A stretch of DNA of 64,000 bases from Telopea speciosissima (lineage: Eukaryota > Streptophyta > Magnoliopsida > Proteales > Proteaceae). Below the pieces are notes generated by a model. That model ran no database searches and was not told the origin of the DNA. It saw nothing but the letters and a program-made list of their open reading frames with translations. The stretch lies in contig NC_057917.1 of NCBI RefSeq assembly GCF_018873765.1, positions 52,817,464-52,881,463 on the forward strand, read 5' to 3'. Made by a program: the position numbers and the translations under genes. Every line of letters starts with the position of its first letter. The first letter of the stretch is position 1. Shown here piece after piece: positions 9,912 to 22,629 of this stretch.

Positions 9912-12900
9912 CTACAAGTGTAGAAGATTTGAGATTGGATTCCAACCCAGAGTCCATGGTCTCTTGTCTGCCGGAACCATAAAATTCAGCTCAAACATCT
10001 CCTTTGAGACTTTCCCACCACCTTCACAGAATCCTACCAGCTTTGCGACTAACTCAGCACTCTCCTCTACATGCTTGGCATCATGAGGATCGACCCATAG
10101 CTTATTTACAAGTTGTAGCTTCCTCTGTTTTCCATCAAGTGGGATGTACCATTTTATGTACAACGCATCTCGCTCCTCTGCAGTCAATCGTGTCATCACC
10201 CTCTTAGCAAGGAACTCCCTTTCACGCTTTAATTCTTTGATACTGCATAATCAGGAAGAATAATGTGAGTCAGATATTCAGTTGTCCTAAATATTATCAG
10301 GAAGAGAGTTGGAGGAGTGTGGGTTTAGGTGGTGTTGTACCTTGAGGATAGAGAGATGGTAGGCTCGTCTCCAGAGTGGGCTGGGCTTGCATTCCCAAGT
10401 TCTGCAAAGTGCAGCTGCATCCAAGTCAAGCGACGAAGCTCAACCTCCAAATAAATCTGGTCTGCTGGGTCACCCTTGAATAACAAGTAGAATTGCGTCC
10501 TATGTATGATTGACACATGGCATACATCCCACAACTCAATAATTTGCTTCCTTTGCTCCTGAAAAGTGACATTCCATGAGACAAGGGGCTCTTGTAGGTC
10601 AGATGTGTTCTCATCATTCTCCACATCATATCCAGCAGCTTCATGTGCTTCTAATTCCAATACCTAATAACATAATATTAAGAAGGGTTAGAGGAAATTA
10701 TCTAATTAAGAGATTCGACTACCAGAAATAGAGAATTATATTATGCACAGAAGGGTCAGTACTGACCTGGCAAACGAGCAACTGCTTCTGGTACTGCAAC
10801 TTAGCCACACGTTCTTTCAGCTCTGTAACGTATGCCCTAATGCTTCTTACATTCTCCTCAGCTGCATTCTGGAACATCTTTTGCATTTTTCGCACGTTTA
10901 CAGAACTCGAACGCCTGTAGCAGGGGGTTCCTTCCCTTGATGATATATCTCCACCGTCTTCACTCTTTGTTGGAGTCACTTTCTCTTTCTCGGGTTCCAG
11001 TAAAGTTTCACTAGATACAATGTCATTGTTCTCTGGAGCTTTGTTCTCTGTCTCAGATTCCAATACCTTCCGAGATGATGACAGAGGTGAGCATGGAGAT
11101 CTTATGAGATTTTGTATGTTAGCACTGTTACTCGTGGCCAATGGAAGCATTTTCTTTTTCTTTAATTGACTCTTGGATTTTGGAGTCACCTCGCAATTGA
11201 ATTGTTGATTGTTACTTGGGAGAGACATTACCAACTTGTCAATAGACTTCTGAACATTTTCAAGCTGCTCCTCAAGATCGGCAATGGTGCTTCCCTGTGA
11301 ATGAAGTCTAGTAATCTCTTCTTTGAGATTGGCACTAACACTCTTGTTAGCAGCAACAACTTCTCCCATTTCAACTTGTTTTACTGTTGACTTCACAGCA
11401 CGCATTTCCCTTATTTCAGCTTGCAGTTTGGCAATAGTCTCAGCTGCATCTTGATTACCTAATTTGTGATCAGCAACCTCCTTTTGTAGCACTTCCAGGG
11501 CCCGGTTGGCTTCTTCTCCAAGCTGCTCCTGGAGCTGCTCAAGCTTCCGAATTTCATGCATAAGTGTGAAGGGAGCAGTTGAAGATTGCCTCATTGTCTG
11601 CCTTCCCAGTGTGTTTCCTGTTCTATCACCACGAGCATATTCCTTCCCATCAAGTTTTGGTGATAATGAACCAGAAAAGTTGAGGCACTTTGCTACTGGG
11701 TGGGGTGATTCAAATGGGTTTAAAACCTGAAGAAAATAAGCAAATAAAAGAATGAGAGAGAGAGTGAGACTGCGTTTGTGGGTGTGTGTGGATGTGAGAG
11801 AGAAGACATTCTCACCGGCTGCTCCTGCATTTTCCTACGCAATTCATCTACTTGGGCTTGAGCAAGATCTCTTTGGTGCCTCAGTTCTTCAATTTCCATC
11901 TCCATCTACATGTGGTCCATTATTAAAAAAAATGATATTTACAGAAAACAGAAGACCTGAAACCAAAACTTAAATCTGAGAAGTACACTAAGTATACCTG
12001 CTGAATTTTCAGGTCCTTTTCCTTTGATGGGTCAGGGGTTCGGAGTTCTGCTTCAAGTCTGGCTACTTCCTTTTGCAAATTTTTAAGTAGTTGTTTCTCT
12101 GAAACAATCTGATTGAATGGAAAATGAGCTCTAAATGTCTTCAAAAACAGTTACTATGCTACTGAAACTTCAGCTCAAAAAGACAAGACAGACAACAAAA
12201 AGCAAAAGAACTAAACCTAGGACAGGGAGAAAAAAAGCCAGTACCATGTTTACTTGGGCAGTATTAGTGACTTCCTTTGCACGGGTGGCAAAGGAGAGAG
12301 TATTGCGAGATTGTTCCACATGGCCCAATGCTGGACTCAAGGTACAGATGATAGCAGTACGAGCATTTCCTCCAAGAGAGTGCTGCAATATGCGTGTGAG
12401 CTTTGAATCTCGATACGGTATATGGCCAGTTCTTTTTCCAACACTGCAAGGTGAAATAATCCGTTGTAATCAAAAGGAAAAATCAGTGAATCACATAGGA
12501 CCCAACTAGGAAAAAAAACCTGCAGCTTAAAAACTGCAGACATGGTGCAAAGTGGTGCAAAGTGTTTAGGTTATCTGACCACTAAATTTGAGCAACGTGG
12601 TTAGGTTATCTGGAAAAAGTTTCACGCCATACAGGGAAAAGAAATTTTGGAGTTGGGATTGATCATGGCAACCCACCCAATTTCATAACTGCAGATGCAC
12701 CAATTAAATCTCCAAAAAAGAGTTACATGTAGAAACTCATTTTTTTTCCAATTTCATGATTTCAGATGCACCAATTAAATCTCCAAACAAGAGTTACTTG
12801 TAGAAACTCATTTTTTCAAAAAAAAAAAAAAAAAAGGGTCAAATAAAATGCACTTCAGCTAACAATTCCTATCCCTACTCAGCACTGTTTCTTGTGCAGA

Positions 12901-15227
12901 ACCTTTTCAGTTTATGTACCTGACTTTTCTCACTCAAAGCAGCCCCCTTTTATTATAGATGATTAGGTAAACATAACATATATGGAAATAAACAAAGAAG
13001 AGAGATAATTCCCTTTGGCTTCTACTCCAACATATCTGTTAGAACATTGTACATGACTTTTTACTCCAAAATATACTTGATGGTTCTCTTAGTTAAGATG
13101 TTGATTCATTTAGCTAGAACTTGGTAACATCCTTGTGGACTTACACAGTTAGTGATCGAAAAGGGAAGAAGAAATGTCTATTTATGGCTTATGTAGAGAG
13201 TGAATTTAGGGTTTTTATTGTACAAATCAAGGTACTAAATTTAACACTTTCTAGGTGATTTCTTTTCTGCATTTGATTTCATTCTTGTATGCTTATTGTT
13301 TTTGCAGCAAATATATTCTACCAGTCCCAAAGTGTTCTTTCATGACATATAAGGACAAAAAGTGACATATTGCATGGCTAATTTCTCATTTCAAGGTTTT
13401 TTTACCAGTCCCAAAGCTTAGGGATGATTGAGATCATATCATTGGTTCTAATTTGTCATTTTAAGAAACAAATCATGCCATTGGTTCTAGTTGACCACAT
13501 GGATCATAGACCAGCATTCCAAAATGAAGATGTGGTCCAAAAAATCTTAAAAATGAAAACCATCTAGATTTCTTAGATAAACAGTTAATCAGCAGATAAA
13601 ATAACTATTTATTAGTTCTGACCTGAGCTTTCTGATTACAGTTGTGAGAGTCATCAAGCTAAGGTTGATATGGCACCCTTCTCTATGCCTAGCACCATCT
13701 GCATGTGTCTGTGAAGCTCTTTCACTTCCAGCAAGGTCGACAAAGTTCTATATAAGCGATAGAAATTATTACTAATGCAGTAGGAAAATCTTCAATATAT
13801 TTCGTACAAGCAAAGTAGATGAGTTTACCAGGCTCGCAACAAAAGACTTCACACAACCTGAATTCTCACGGAGTGTACTCTCTATGGTCTGGATTGACAA
13901 TGAAAAGTAACGACAATAAAATGATCCTCACAACTGGTAGATCAAATTACAAGAATGAAGCTAAAGCCCAAAAATAAGCTCACCAGCCTTATTATCTGGT
14001 GTGATCTTGAGCTGGCATCATTTAGCGCAGTTTCACCAACTTGCCTTTGAGCTGTCAAACATATGCAGTATCAGTTAAGAGATACGTATTTCAATCTAAT
14101 CAAAGTTGGGACAACATACAATTCCAGCTACCATTATAGGTTTCACTTCTTACCTTCACATATACTGATTAAATGTCTCAAGTGCCGATTGTTATTTGCT
14201 TTCTCTTCCACCAACTTCTCAACCACAGTTCCTTTCTGTATACAAACATCAAATCGAAACAAACATAACTGAGAAATAAAACAAAATAAAAACACCATGA
14301 AAACGAGATGAAACTTCTCAATTATGGTGATTAATATAGGGGCATAGGTGATACCTCTGGATCATCCAAAAGCTTAAGATTACGAGCAGAATCTAGATTT
14401 AACAGGTCCCTGACATTCTCATTATAAATTTCCAGTCCAGAAATCTTTATTGTAAAATCTCTCTCTGGAGTCTGTAGAAGCACAGAAAGAAAATATATCA
14501 GCTAGGCAAGTACAGTCATTTTGGATCTGATTGAAAGTACGTATAAACTTCAGCTTTGCAACCAAGAAAAAAAAAACACTTCATACATACATTTGAAACG
14601 TGATCATATATATCATTTACCGCCTTCTCCGTTATTCCTCTCATTGTGAAAGTCTTTCCGCTACTAGTTTGCCCGTAAGCAAATATGGTTGCTACAAGAA
14701 AAGAGATCAATAAACTGTTACAATTTTGAACATAATTAACTTACTGGGTCAGAAGGCCTAGTATTCAAATATTTAGATATGTATACCGTTTATGCCCATT
14801 AATGCAGACAAAGCAACATTCTTCACTCCTTCCTCATAGACCGCCTCAGTCAAACAAGCAGGATCAAAGACCTTATCTAACAGGAGAGAAGCATCTTCCT
14901 TCAGTGTTTCAGGAATCACAAACCAAAATAAACAAATCTCTTATGCTACCAGTAGGGGTTGGAAAATGGAGGCTGTTTCATATTCATACCAAAGGTGTAG
15001 GATACCGGTGCAACCGACCGCTCCTGAGATGGTGGCTTGAATTTGATAGTATGATCATCAATACATTCCCATGCTACTTGATCTTTAAGTGACTGTTCTC
15101 GTTTGCTTAAAGGTCTTAACCGTACTGTTACAACAATCTTTTCTTCCTTAGCTTTAGGCCCACCTGGTGTGGATACTGGCGTCCTGTCTATCTTTGAAGC
15201 TGGTGTAGCTGGAGTTCGAATTGTCAT
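9912..15227 (-). CDS. NACK1: Kinesin-7 NACK1/HINKEL-type (KIN-7A), cytokinesis motor
   Basis: Fourteen coding exons: 15227-14990, 14876-14787, 14691-14591, 14471-14355, 14235-14154, 14051-13984, 13888-13829, 13747-13623, 12443-12245, 12108-11998, 11905-11816, 11726-10767, 10663-10341, 10242-9912. All junctions are GT-AG and in frame: 964 residues, close to tobacco NACK1. The start [17 protein letters not shown] matches the NACK1 N-terminus rather than NACK2/TES. The motor has the P-loop GQTSSGKT (116-123), switch I NDASSRSH (220-227) and DLAGSE (256-261). A neck and coiled coils follow (about 360-600), then the DUF3490 tail (about 790-950), the region that binds the NPK1/ANP MAPKKK. Family role: phragmoplast expansion during cytokinesis. 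One oddity is [10 protein letters not shown], where His replaces the usual Leu. No breaks were seen. Confidence 0.94.
12678..12816. repeat. About 70-bp tandem duplication inside kinesin intron 8
   Basis: Two degenerate copies (about 12678-12748 and 12749-12816) share GATGCACCAATTAAATCTCC and GAGTTAC.TGTAGAAACTCAT. They lie in the 1.2-kb intron between coding exons 8 and 9 and do not touch splice sites. Confidence 0.8.
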
Positions 15228-16560
15228 CTTGTTGATTAGATTTGAAATACTGGGATATCTTAATGGTGGTACTTTTATAGGAAAACCAGGCAAGAGAACA
15301 GTCCAGGCCTCTCCACAGAGAGGCTAGAGCAATTGATCCTTCCAGAAGTAAATGTAGTGAGAAATTTGTCAATGGCAGCGATGACTCATGACTGAAAGTT
15401 TATTTGCTAAAACCAATCACTGGTAAGCAATTTGCATTTGGCTGAAGCTGTAAAATAGTAAAAGTTGCATTGGAGAATCAAAGAGATATTAAGATACTAA
15501 TATCTTATAAAATAAACATCATTACAAAACTCAATTCTCTTGGCATCCTAGAGTAAGGTGCTGAGAAAGTAAGCGAAGAAATTTATGGGAAAACGATTGA
15601 AATAAATCACCCAAATTGAGGAAGACAATTGATAAATTTTTAAAAAAAAATTGAAACAGAATAAAACGTTGAACGCTTGATCTTAGCAGAGACCACACAT
15701 TCACAGCTACTTGGAAACCATTCGGTTTTCCAGATAATGAGTAAATCAAGGTAAACGGATAGCAGTCTTAAAGAAAAAGGCATTTATCCATAAAAAGAAT
15801 TCAAAATATAAAATAATTCTACCTTTCATTTTTCTGGATTTAAACAAATTTCAAGGATCCACAAAACATTTTGCGAGAGAGATTCAAGTATGATCCGTTC
15901 AAATTTCTTGAATATCTTAAATATCACAGGTCAATTTTGCTATACTTCCTAGGTTTCTCTCCAGACCTCCAAGAGAGAGAGAAGAGAGAGATTCAGCACA
16001 AGTATTATTGATTCCTCTTAAAATTAACATTTCTTGCCTTTTTTTTCTCTCAAGATTCGATTTGGTTAAAAAATCAAATGAAACAAATTAAAACAGAGAA
16101 AAAGAAAAACTTTCCAATTTTACGTTTTATTCACCAAAAAAAAAAAAAAAACGACAGAAACAGAGGACGTCTAACCACTCTGTAACTGAATAGTAAAAGG
16201 AAACTCAGAAAACAGAATTTATCTTAAACTTTAACCACCATGTTAAGCAACAAATACTCCTGAAAGATCAGAAAGGGGGCAAGGGGAGTAGAAGAAAGAA
16301 AGAAGTACCCGCAGAAATGTCAAAGAAGGAAAATCCTCTGAAACTGCTCGACTCCTCCTCGGTTGTCAAGAACTTGAGATCAGACGACGCACGAACAACC
16401 AAAGCAGAAAGAAAAAAATTTGACGAAATCTTAGGAAGATAGCGAACAATTTGGGGTTTAAAAGATCAAATGCAGAGAGAAAAGGTGTGAGAGTAAGACT
16501 AAGGGAGGGGAGAGGAGCGTTACAGGAGAATTCATTTCTAGGGTTAAAAGAACTTTTTAT
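15228..16560 (-). other. Probable 5' leader of the kinesin gene with one intron
   Basis: Upstream of the start codon the sequence is non-coding. A donor-like GCGG|GTACTTC (at about 16308) and an acceptor-like ATCCCAG|TATTTC (at about 15250) would remove about 1.05 kb and join a leader exon (roughly 16309-16560) to a short stretch before the ATG. The donor and acceptor choice is inferred; only transcript data can settle it. An in-frame ATG at 15293 would add 22 residues but lies in the putative intron and has no family support. Confidence 0.4.
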
Positions 16561-16630
16561 GAATAAAGATGAAAAATTAAAATAAAAGCGAAAGAAATGC
16601 AAGGTTGTCCAATCATTTTGAATTTCGGGT

Positions 16631-16640
16631 GCCAACGGCT
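16631..16640 (+). promoter_or_regulatory. Mitosis-specific activator (MSA)-like element upstream of kinesin
   Basis: GCCAACGGCT matches 9 of 10 positions of the MSA consensus YCYAACGGYY, including the AACGG core. MSA sites bind three-repeat MYB (MYB3R) factors and drive G2/M expression; NACK1 is a known target class. It sits just upstream of the likely leader exon. Function is inferred from motif and position. Confidence 0.5.
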
Positions 16641-16699
16641 AGTTCGATCCGGGTACGGATCTTTGCCAAATTCTTCGGTTACGAACTTACACAATCGGA

Positions 16700-18639
16700 G
16701 GAGCAATGGCTCATCTGACTAGGAACAAAAAGGGCAGATCTATTTAATGCTTAATTAATTGGATTAAGTTTTCCTTTACCCATGTTAAACAAAATTCTCT
16801 CCCACCCAAGGGTTTTTTTTTTTTTGTTTTTTGGATAGACACTTCTACCAATGGTGATGTGATATTGTGATGTTAAGAATTAGGATTGAACTTTGGTTCA
16901 GCATTAACTTCCATTTCTTATTGTTCATGATCCCAAATGCCCTTGTTTAGTACGATCAAAGGGTTAGTGTTTAAATACTTGAAATTGGGATTTGTATTAG
17001 TCTCAAAATAGTCTAGAATTGATGGGAATCAGTTTGAAAGCACTCTAAACCTAGTTTCCATACATAATTGGTCTTAGTTAGATCGGCCAAAATGAGGTTC
17101 GGTCAATTCTGACCTGATTCAATTTTTATCCCTGGTGGGATGAGGTAGAATGGATAAAGAGATTTCTTTCTTCGCCAAAGGTACAAAGAATAAAAGTGAG
17201 GATCAATGACAACCCCTAATGTTGGTTCTATGAGTCGTCAGGGCAGGGTACAATCGCACCTCTGTGTCTATCTTTATTTTCATCACATGAAATGACCTCA
17301 TTGCCCTTTTATTTATGACTATTTTGCCACACCTCATTGGTGCATTTTCCTATTTCGCTCACTCAAATTATCCATGCTGATAAATGTATCTTTTTGCACA
17401 TAAAAATAAGGGAGAGAACGTTGCATGGTCACATGGCACCTATGCTAGTGCAGGGGTCAATGGGATTGCATGCCCAAGCATCCACCATGGGGTGGGGTGA
17501 TCATTTTGCCACCCCTCTCCTTGGGGTAGGGGCTTGTGACTTAGTAACTTTTTTTTTCCTTAAAAATAATTATGCAAAAGTTTTTATGCACAACTTGTTG
17601 TCGTTGAAAACTTCCTTCTTCGGTTTGGTTCGATCTTGCATACAATAGAACCAAAAGGCAGAACGGGTGAGTGCCCCAGAGTGGGTTCCGAGGGAGGACT
17701 CTTTGATGTCTAAGTCAGATCTAAGAGCAATAGTTAACGGGCCGGTGATGGGAAATTCCATTTCGGAGCCTTTAGACCTCAATCTTTCAGGAATGTTTTG
17801 TAAAGACTTACCTATTTCTCTTCTTCTGGTGCCTTATATATGACGTTTCCCCCTTTCCATTAGGGTTGCGTATTCTTCAAGTTAGGCGGGAGATCCCAAT
17901 AGGAACCGTTATTTATCAGTGATGTTAATGATTGTGCCTATGGTTGACCACGTGTAAATTTCCTTGCGCATACATCAAGCGTGAAGTTGTAACTCGGGTT
18001 CCACTAGGTTATGGGTCCTTATTCCTTGGACCATTTCCCTGGTTCAACCTCTTTACATTTGTTCCTCTCCTCCGGTATTGGTGAGCATGTTCCATATGTA
18101 TCAAAATATGACCAGTATTAAATGCAATCAGATTGGTATAAATACCCAAATGAAATAACATAAACACCCTTACCCCTTATTTGACAAAGTCATTGGGAGA
18201 ATCCGAGGAACTTCCAGGTACAAACATCTTTCCCAAATAATTATCACCAATATCCCAGGATATTAAAGGCACGTGTTGGCAATGCACGTACATGGAGTCA
18301 TAATATCGTTACTTCTAAGCTCTGACTCAATGTGGTCCCAACCTTAATATGACTATTGTCGTATTTTCTCTTAAAACCTTTGGTAGCCGTTGCTTTGGAA
18401 GAGAGGTCAATAAATTATTTTTTTTGGTAGAAATATTGAGAAACTTTATTTACATCAAGGTGAAGATCAAGGTGAATTACATATGGATGAAGTTTATCAT
18501 AATACAAACCAATCATTGAAAGAAAAAGACAAAAAAGTGGAACCAAGGCCTAGCAAGCAGTATCGTATTCGATATCTACTATCTTCAAAATCAATATGAT
18601 ATTGATACAATACCGATATAAATAAAGACAATTTTACCT
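16700..18639. other. Intergenic, no gene recognised
   Basis: Mostly AT-rich sequence. GC-richer patches at 17410-17530 and 17640-17830 carry short open frames with no family match. Around 18540-18620 there is a degenerate stretch of the GATATC/ATACCGATA-type repeat seen again at 36 kb. Confidence 0.5.
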
Positions 18640-19133
18640 AAGGGTGTCAAAACCTAATCCGAATTCCGAACATATAAGACCAATTTAAAAACTCGGATCA
18701 AATCGAATTGATCCTTATCGGATTGGTTTTGGATTGGGATATGATGGACCTGCTAAAAAATCAGATCGCACTAAACCAACCGGTATCTAAACTGACACCG
18801 AACCGAATAAAACCAATAAAAAAAATCTTTGAATATAAGGTTATGAATAGGTGAATTGATTTCAATATTAATGAAAAAATATTTGGTTCTAAGAAGAATT
18901 GTTACAAATCAATGAGCATGAAGTTATGAATAGAGAAATTGGTTTGTAAAAATGCTTCCATTGATCTTCTTGTTCATTATATTAGTTGGATAGTAAATGA
19001 ATGATTTGTCTAATAAAAAAAAAATGAATGATTTGATAGTAGGGTTTATTTTGTGATTTCAACATTAGTATTCTTCTCCTTATAATTTATTCCTCTTTGT
19101 TCGGATTACAACATGAACATATCAAATCAATTT

Positions 19134-22100
19134 GGGTTAAATACGCATACCCCTCTGTAATGCACCCAATATTCCTTGTACCTCTCTAAGCTTCTGATAA
19201 GTCCATGTACCACCCCTCAATATTCTACGTACCACCCCTGCTTTACCCCCCTAATGCCATTTAAGTCCACACCAGGTATTAAATGCTAAAAGATGACGAA
19301 ACTACCATTTCTTCTATTTTTTCTAAAATTTGAAAAGACCAAAATGCACTCATCTTCCCCAAATCATCATCTTCTTTTACATACCCACCACCACCACCCA
19401 CCATTAACACTAACCTAACCTATTCTCTCTCCTCTCTGACTCCTCCTCAACTCTCCTTGCCTACCCGTTCTTCTTTCTTCTTTCCGGCTGAGAAAAATCC
19501 AAAAATTACACTGCAAAAAAATAGAAGAAGAAAAAACAGTCCATCCTTAGAATTGTATCTAAACATTGGTTTTCACTAACAGTATCTGTGTCGCTCAACT
19601 GAACCAGTGAATCACCATTGCTGCTTAACGAACACAACAATGGTGGTTTTTCTACATTAATAAATCTAACACTCTATTCTATAAAGTCTCGAATCACAGG
19701 GAGAAGGGCCCGGGGAAAAGGGTTGTAGCGGCAAATCAAATTGAAAAAAAGAAAGAAATTCATTCAAAGAATTTCTAAATCCCCACGTTTTTATCTTGTC
19801 CTTTTAGTTTTTTTATGGGTTAAGTACACGTACCTCCTTATAATGCACTCAATATTCCTCTTACCCCCTAAGCGGCTCAATATTCCACGTATCAGTCCTG
19901 TTTTACACCCAAAATGCCAGATAAGTCCGATCTGTTAAATACTACCGTTGGATGTTAATATTTTGACCATTTTACCTTTTGCTCCATTTTCTTAAATCTG
20001 AAAAGACTTAATTACCCTTACTTATTTGTTGCTCTAAACTATTTGAAAATGATCATTTTACCCTTTGTTTTATTTTTATAAATGAAAAAACCTAATTGTC
20101 CCCTCATTTATGTATTACTCTAACCTAATTTAAAAAGGCTATTTTACCCCTAAATATTTGTTCCTAAAAACCCCAAAATGACCTCATCTTCCCCAAATCA
20201 TCATCTTCTTTTACATACCCCACCACCACCACCCACCATTGGCTTTAGGTTTTAAGACAAATGCCCTCAAACTCGAACTCCGGTCCTCGCTTCCAATTTA
20301 TCCCTCCACGCTCTGTAGCGCGGTCGTAATGGGTCGAGTTCGTCTAAGCCACAAGGGGCTTCACCAGATTGAACGTAGGAGACGCCGGAGTTGCAGAAGG
20401 TGGTGATGCTGCTGTTTGGAAGCTGACCCATCTGCCGGAATCAACAGTAGAGGAGTCGGATACTCCGATCCGCAAAAACATATTAGTGTATATGTAAGGT
20501 CTTAGATGTAATTCGAATTTGGGAACATGAAATGGTTTCTGGCCAATCTCTTATTGGTTTTCCTATGAAGGTTGGAAAATTTCCCCCTTTTTAACATTTC
20601 CTCCTTATGTTCTTCCAATTTTTCGGCTTTGGTGTTTGGAAATCGCTAGCAAACTTATCGTTTTCAGGAGATCTTGTATATTTTGGCTCTTGAAAACAAA
20701 ATCCCTATTTTGCTGTCCGTTTTGTGAGCTGAAATGGATGGTATTGAGAATTCCGATGATTTTTTCCCCTTTTTGGTGTTCTGTTTTGGATCTGACAACA
20801 ATCTTGGCCGGAACTGAAAGTCTGTGATCTCTGGTTCCTTCCCGAATTTAATAGGATTTGGGACTGAAGAAGGGAGGAATCAGTGAACCCATTTGAACAA
20901 TCCAGTCAGTCAGTCATGCATGCTATTCTTCTCACAACATTGCTTAAATTTCTGTTTTTTTTTTTCTTCTTGAACAGGGATGCAAGCCACCCCAAACTGA
21001 AGCCGCAGGCATTTCAACCAACATCAGTCCATGTTCTTTGCACCAACCAAGCCCAGCATCTTCTTCATTCCCAAGCCCTGTTCCTTCTTACCATGCAAGC
21101 CCAGCTTCTTCTTCGTTCCCAAGCCCTTCTCGTTATGATGCCAACGCTTCGCCCTCCTCCTATCTCCAGTAGGATTCATGAAATGGGAGTGGATGATAGA
21201 AGAAGAATAAGAAGTGGGGTAGGTTGTGCTTCAGCAGGGTTGGCGGCTGAAGAGAAGAAAAAGATGGTGGTGGGTATGTAAAAGAAGATGATGATTTGGG
21301 GAAGATGAGGGCATTTTGGAGTTTTTAGGAACAAATATATAGGGGTAAAATAGTCTTCTCAAATTAGGTTAAGGTAATACATAAATGAGGGCAATTAAAT
21401 CTTTTCAATAAAAAAATAAAATAAAGGGTAAAATGATCATTTTCAATTAGTTTAGGGCAACAAATAAGTGAAGGTAATTAAGTCTTTTCAGATTTAAGAA
21501 AATGGAGCAAAAGGTAAAATGATCAAAATTTTGGAATCTAACAGGGTGGTATTTAACGGATTGGACCTATCTGGCATTTGGGGTGTAAAACAGGAGTGGT
21601 ACATGGAATATTGAGCCGCTTAGAGGGGTACGAGGACTATTGGGTGCATTATAGGGGGTACGTGTACTTTACCCTTTTTTATAATTTTGATTTCGGTTAG
21701 GATTTCTTGTTTTTATTCCTAAGGACTCCAACCCCTGTTCTTCCACCCCTCTTCTTCCTCCCCACCCCCACTCGCTGCAACCCTCTTCCACCTCATTGCC
21801 TGCCGGTGCAACTCCTTTCGCCTCACTGCTATCCCAGTCCCGTGCCGCTGCGAAGAAGAAAAAGAGATGAGAGAAAAAGATGAGTGGTTGGATATTAATT
21901 AAAACAAATAAAAAAAAATATACAATAACAAACCCCATCCCCTGATTTCTGCCGGAATCAACCGGAAAGAAGAAAGAAGAATGGGTAGACAAGGAGATAT
22001 GGAGAGGAGTGAGAGAGGAGAGAGAATAGGTTAGGTTAGGGTTAGGATGATGTGGGGAAGATGGGCATTTTGGTCTTTTCAAATTTTAGCAAATAGGTCA

Positions 22101-22316
22101 AGGCAATTAAGTCTTTTCAAATTTTAGGAAAGATAAAAGAAATGGTAGTTTGGTCATCTTTTAGCATTTAATACCTGGTGTGGACTTAAATGGCATTAGG
22201 GGGTAAAGCAGGGGTGGTACATGGAATATTGAGGGGTGGTACGTGGACTTATCAGAAGCTTAGGGGGATACGAGGAATATTGGGTGCATTACAGGGGAGT
22301 ACGCGTATTTAAACCC
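19134..22316. mobile_element. Mutator-like long-terminal-inverted-repeat element (outer), nested in copy 1
   Basis: Both ends read GGGTT(T)AAATACGC.TAC..C and stay homologous as inverted copies for about 350 bases (19134-19500 and 21955-22316), sharing TAATGCACCCAATATTCC. A 9-bp target duplication AATCAATTT flanks it (19125-19133 and 22317-22325). The paralogous element at 24.6 kb retains the uninterrupted site (near 24625), confirming the insertion. The middle contains another element (19817-21674) and a GC-rich segment at 21715-21870. No transposase ORF is visible, so it is non-autonomous. Confidence 0.85.
19817..21674. mobile_element. Mutator-like long-terminal-inverted-repeat element (inner), related to the outer one
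   Basis: Ends read GGGTTAAGTACACGTAC and, inverted, GGGTAAAGTACACGTAC; arms are about 420 bases (19817-20235 and 21258-21674). An 8-bp direct repeat TTTTTTAT flanks it (19809-19816 and 21675-21682). The arms share modules with the outer element (CACCCAATA.TCC, CATCTTCCCCAAATCATCAT, CCACCACCACC), so the two are sister families. The unique core (20250-21250) is of mixed base content and could hold captured host sequence; I recognise none. Non-autonomous. Confidence 0.82.
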
Positions 22317-22629
22317 AATCAATTTTCTTATCTATGGTTGTTTACTTGTTTGATTTGGGGAAAATGAATTAAGGTGTTTGTTTAACGAACCTGTGCTCAC
22401 TATAAGTTATGAATGTAAGATTTCTTTGTGGTTCAAACTCAAAAAACAAATCAATCTACACTTATTTTTACCCGATATTGAAAAACTAAAATATATCGAA
22501 ACCGAAACTGATCGAAAACTGAAAGTTTCGTAACGGTTTAGTTTTGATTTCACTTATTCCAAGACTGAAACCGATTCTACCCGACCAAAATCGGGCCTAA
22601 CCGATCATTTGACACCCCTAATTTTACCT

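Larger units (their letters stand above)
18640..22620. mobile_element. Inverted-repeat element with AGGGGTGTCAAA-type ends (copy 1), interrupted by a nested element
   Basis: The left end reads AAGGGTGTCAAAACC and the right end, inverted, reads TAGGGGTGTCAAAT. A perfect 9-bp direct repeat ATTTTACCT flanks it (18631-18639 and 22621-22629). Both subterminal regions carry degenerate AACCGAAACC/GATCGGTT-type inverted motifs. Without the nested insert it is about 790 bp, similar to copy 2 at 24187-24866. The 9-bp duplication fits a Mutator-like origin, but no transposase is present and the ends also resemble some hAT MITEs. Confidence 0.75.

Noticed and set aside
15228..15293. Upstream ATG extending the kinesin by 22 residues
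   Set aside because: NACK1 proteins begin at MTIRTP; the extension has no family support and appears to contain an intron acceptor.
17570..17782. Short minus-strand frame with balanced composition
   Set aside because: Too short and without any recognisable family; possibly a repeat fragment. Left unannotated.
22020..22055. GGTTAGGTTAGGGTTAGG resembling plant telomere repeats
   Set aside because: Only two to three imperfect units, and it forms part of the inverted arm of the outer Mutator-like element (present inverted near 19410).
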